Shown in pieces: positions 5,889-6,119 of a DNA stretch of 6,119 bases. The notes under the pieces were generated by a model. The model was given only the letters and a program-made list of their open reading frames with translations. It was not told the DNA's origin and did not search any database. Within the stretch, counting starts at the first letter, position 1, and each line of letters opens with the position of its first letter. A program made the position numbers and the translations under genes. This stretch comes from DATBDE01 sp036270095 (GTDB lineage Bacteria; Actinomycetota; Thermoleophilia; Solirubrobacterales; Solirubrobacteraceae), in assembly GCA_036270095.1 (NCBI GenBank), contig DATBDE010000113.1:1-6119 (forward strand). The letters are read 5' to 3'.

Positions 5889-6119
5889 TTATGCAGGCAC
5901 GGGCTCCCCGGTCCGGTGCTCGATCACGCGCTCGGCGATGTTCGGCGGGACCTCAGCGTAGGAATCGAACTGCATCGTGTAGGTGGCACGTCCCTGGGTC
6001 GTGCTCCGCAGGTCGGTCGCGTAGCCGAACATCTCGGCCAGCGGGACCATGGCGGAGACCACTTGGGCGTTGCCGCGTAGCTCGGTGCCGTGGAGCTGCC
6101 CGCGCCGGCGGTTGAGGTC
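5889..6119 (-). CDS. fusA: Elongation factor G, C-terminal end (partial)
   Basis: This is the last 76 codons of EF-G, the GTPase that drives ribosomal translocation; the gene enters from the right edge and ends in TAA at 5891-5889. The visible part is the C-terminal domain (domain V). It has the family signature DLNRRRGQLHG, then VPLAEMFGYATDLRSTTQGR, then TMQFDSYAEVP.NIAE. The GTPase domain is outside the window. The tail ends in HRTGEPVPA, a few residues beyond the conserved NIAERVIE helix. Codon choice looks slightly less GC-biased than in the ribosomal genes downstream (CTA, CAA, GGA, CGT, GAT, GCT, CCT and GCA all occur). It lies 70 nt upstream of tuf on the same strand, the usual str-operon order. 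Identity is near certain; only the full length is unknown. Confidence 0.97.
   Translation of the reverse strand, partial: DLNRRRGQLHGTELRGNAQVVSAMVPLAEMFGYATDLRSTTQGRATYTMQFDSYAEVPPNIAERVIEHRTGEPVPA

Overview
The window is a stretch of the str–S10 ribosomal protein locus of a high-GC bacterium, and every recognisable gene lies on the minus strand. In transcription order, from the right edge to the left, it holds: the 3' end of fusA (EF-G), tuf (EF-Tu), rpsJ (uS10), rplC (uL3), rplD (uL4), rplW (uL23), rplB (uL2), rpsS (uS19), rplV (uL22) and the 5' part of rpsC (uS3). The strong G/C bias at third codon positions and the sequence style of EF-Tu, uL2 and uS3 suggest Actinomycetota, possibly a Thermoleophilia/Solirubrobacterales-like lineage. 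The phylum is likely; the class is a guess from memory of the families.

Right part (about 4560-6119): the fusA C-terminus, a 70-nt spacer with a GGGGG-UUCG-CCCCC hairpin and a strong Shine-Dalgarno (SD), the complete GTG-started tuf, and a 74-nt spacer before rpsJ. In that second spacer a GC hairpin is followed by a small hairpin whose 3' arm is the rpsJ SD itself. The str-type genes therefore run straight into the S10-type genes.

Middle (1418-4559): rpsJ, rplC, rplD, rplW, rplB and rpsS are of normal family length and tightly packed. Junctions are 2-4 nt gaps, an 8-nt overlap or ATGA overlaps. The one exception is a 166-nt gap between rplW and rplB. It holds two mutually exclusive hairpins, a third hairpin just before rplB, and a 54-codon ORF. 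That ORF starts 2 nt after rplW and ends in a TGATG overlap with rplB, but its codon use argues against coding.

Left part (1-1421): rplV carries an unusual N-terminal extension of about 136 residues ahead of a normal uL22 core. The extension has Arg-rich and acidic blocks, an internal 69-nt duplication and two heptanucleotide tandem arrays. rpsC follows by a TAATG overlap and runs off the left edge.

Together the genes encode two translation elongation factors and proteins of both ribosomal subunits, presumably co-transcribed and translationally coupled. I see no mobile element, CRISPR array, tRNA or rRNA. The longest stretch without an assigned gene is the 166-nt rplW-rplB gap. The two least ordinary items are the uL22 extension and that gap.
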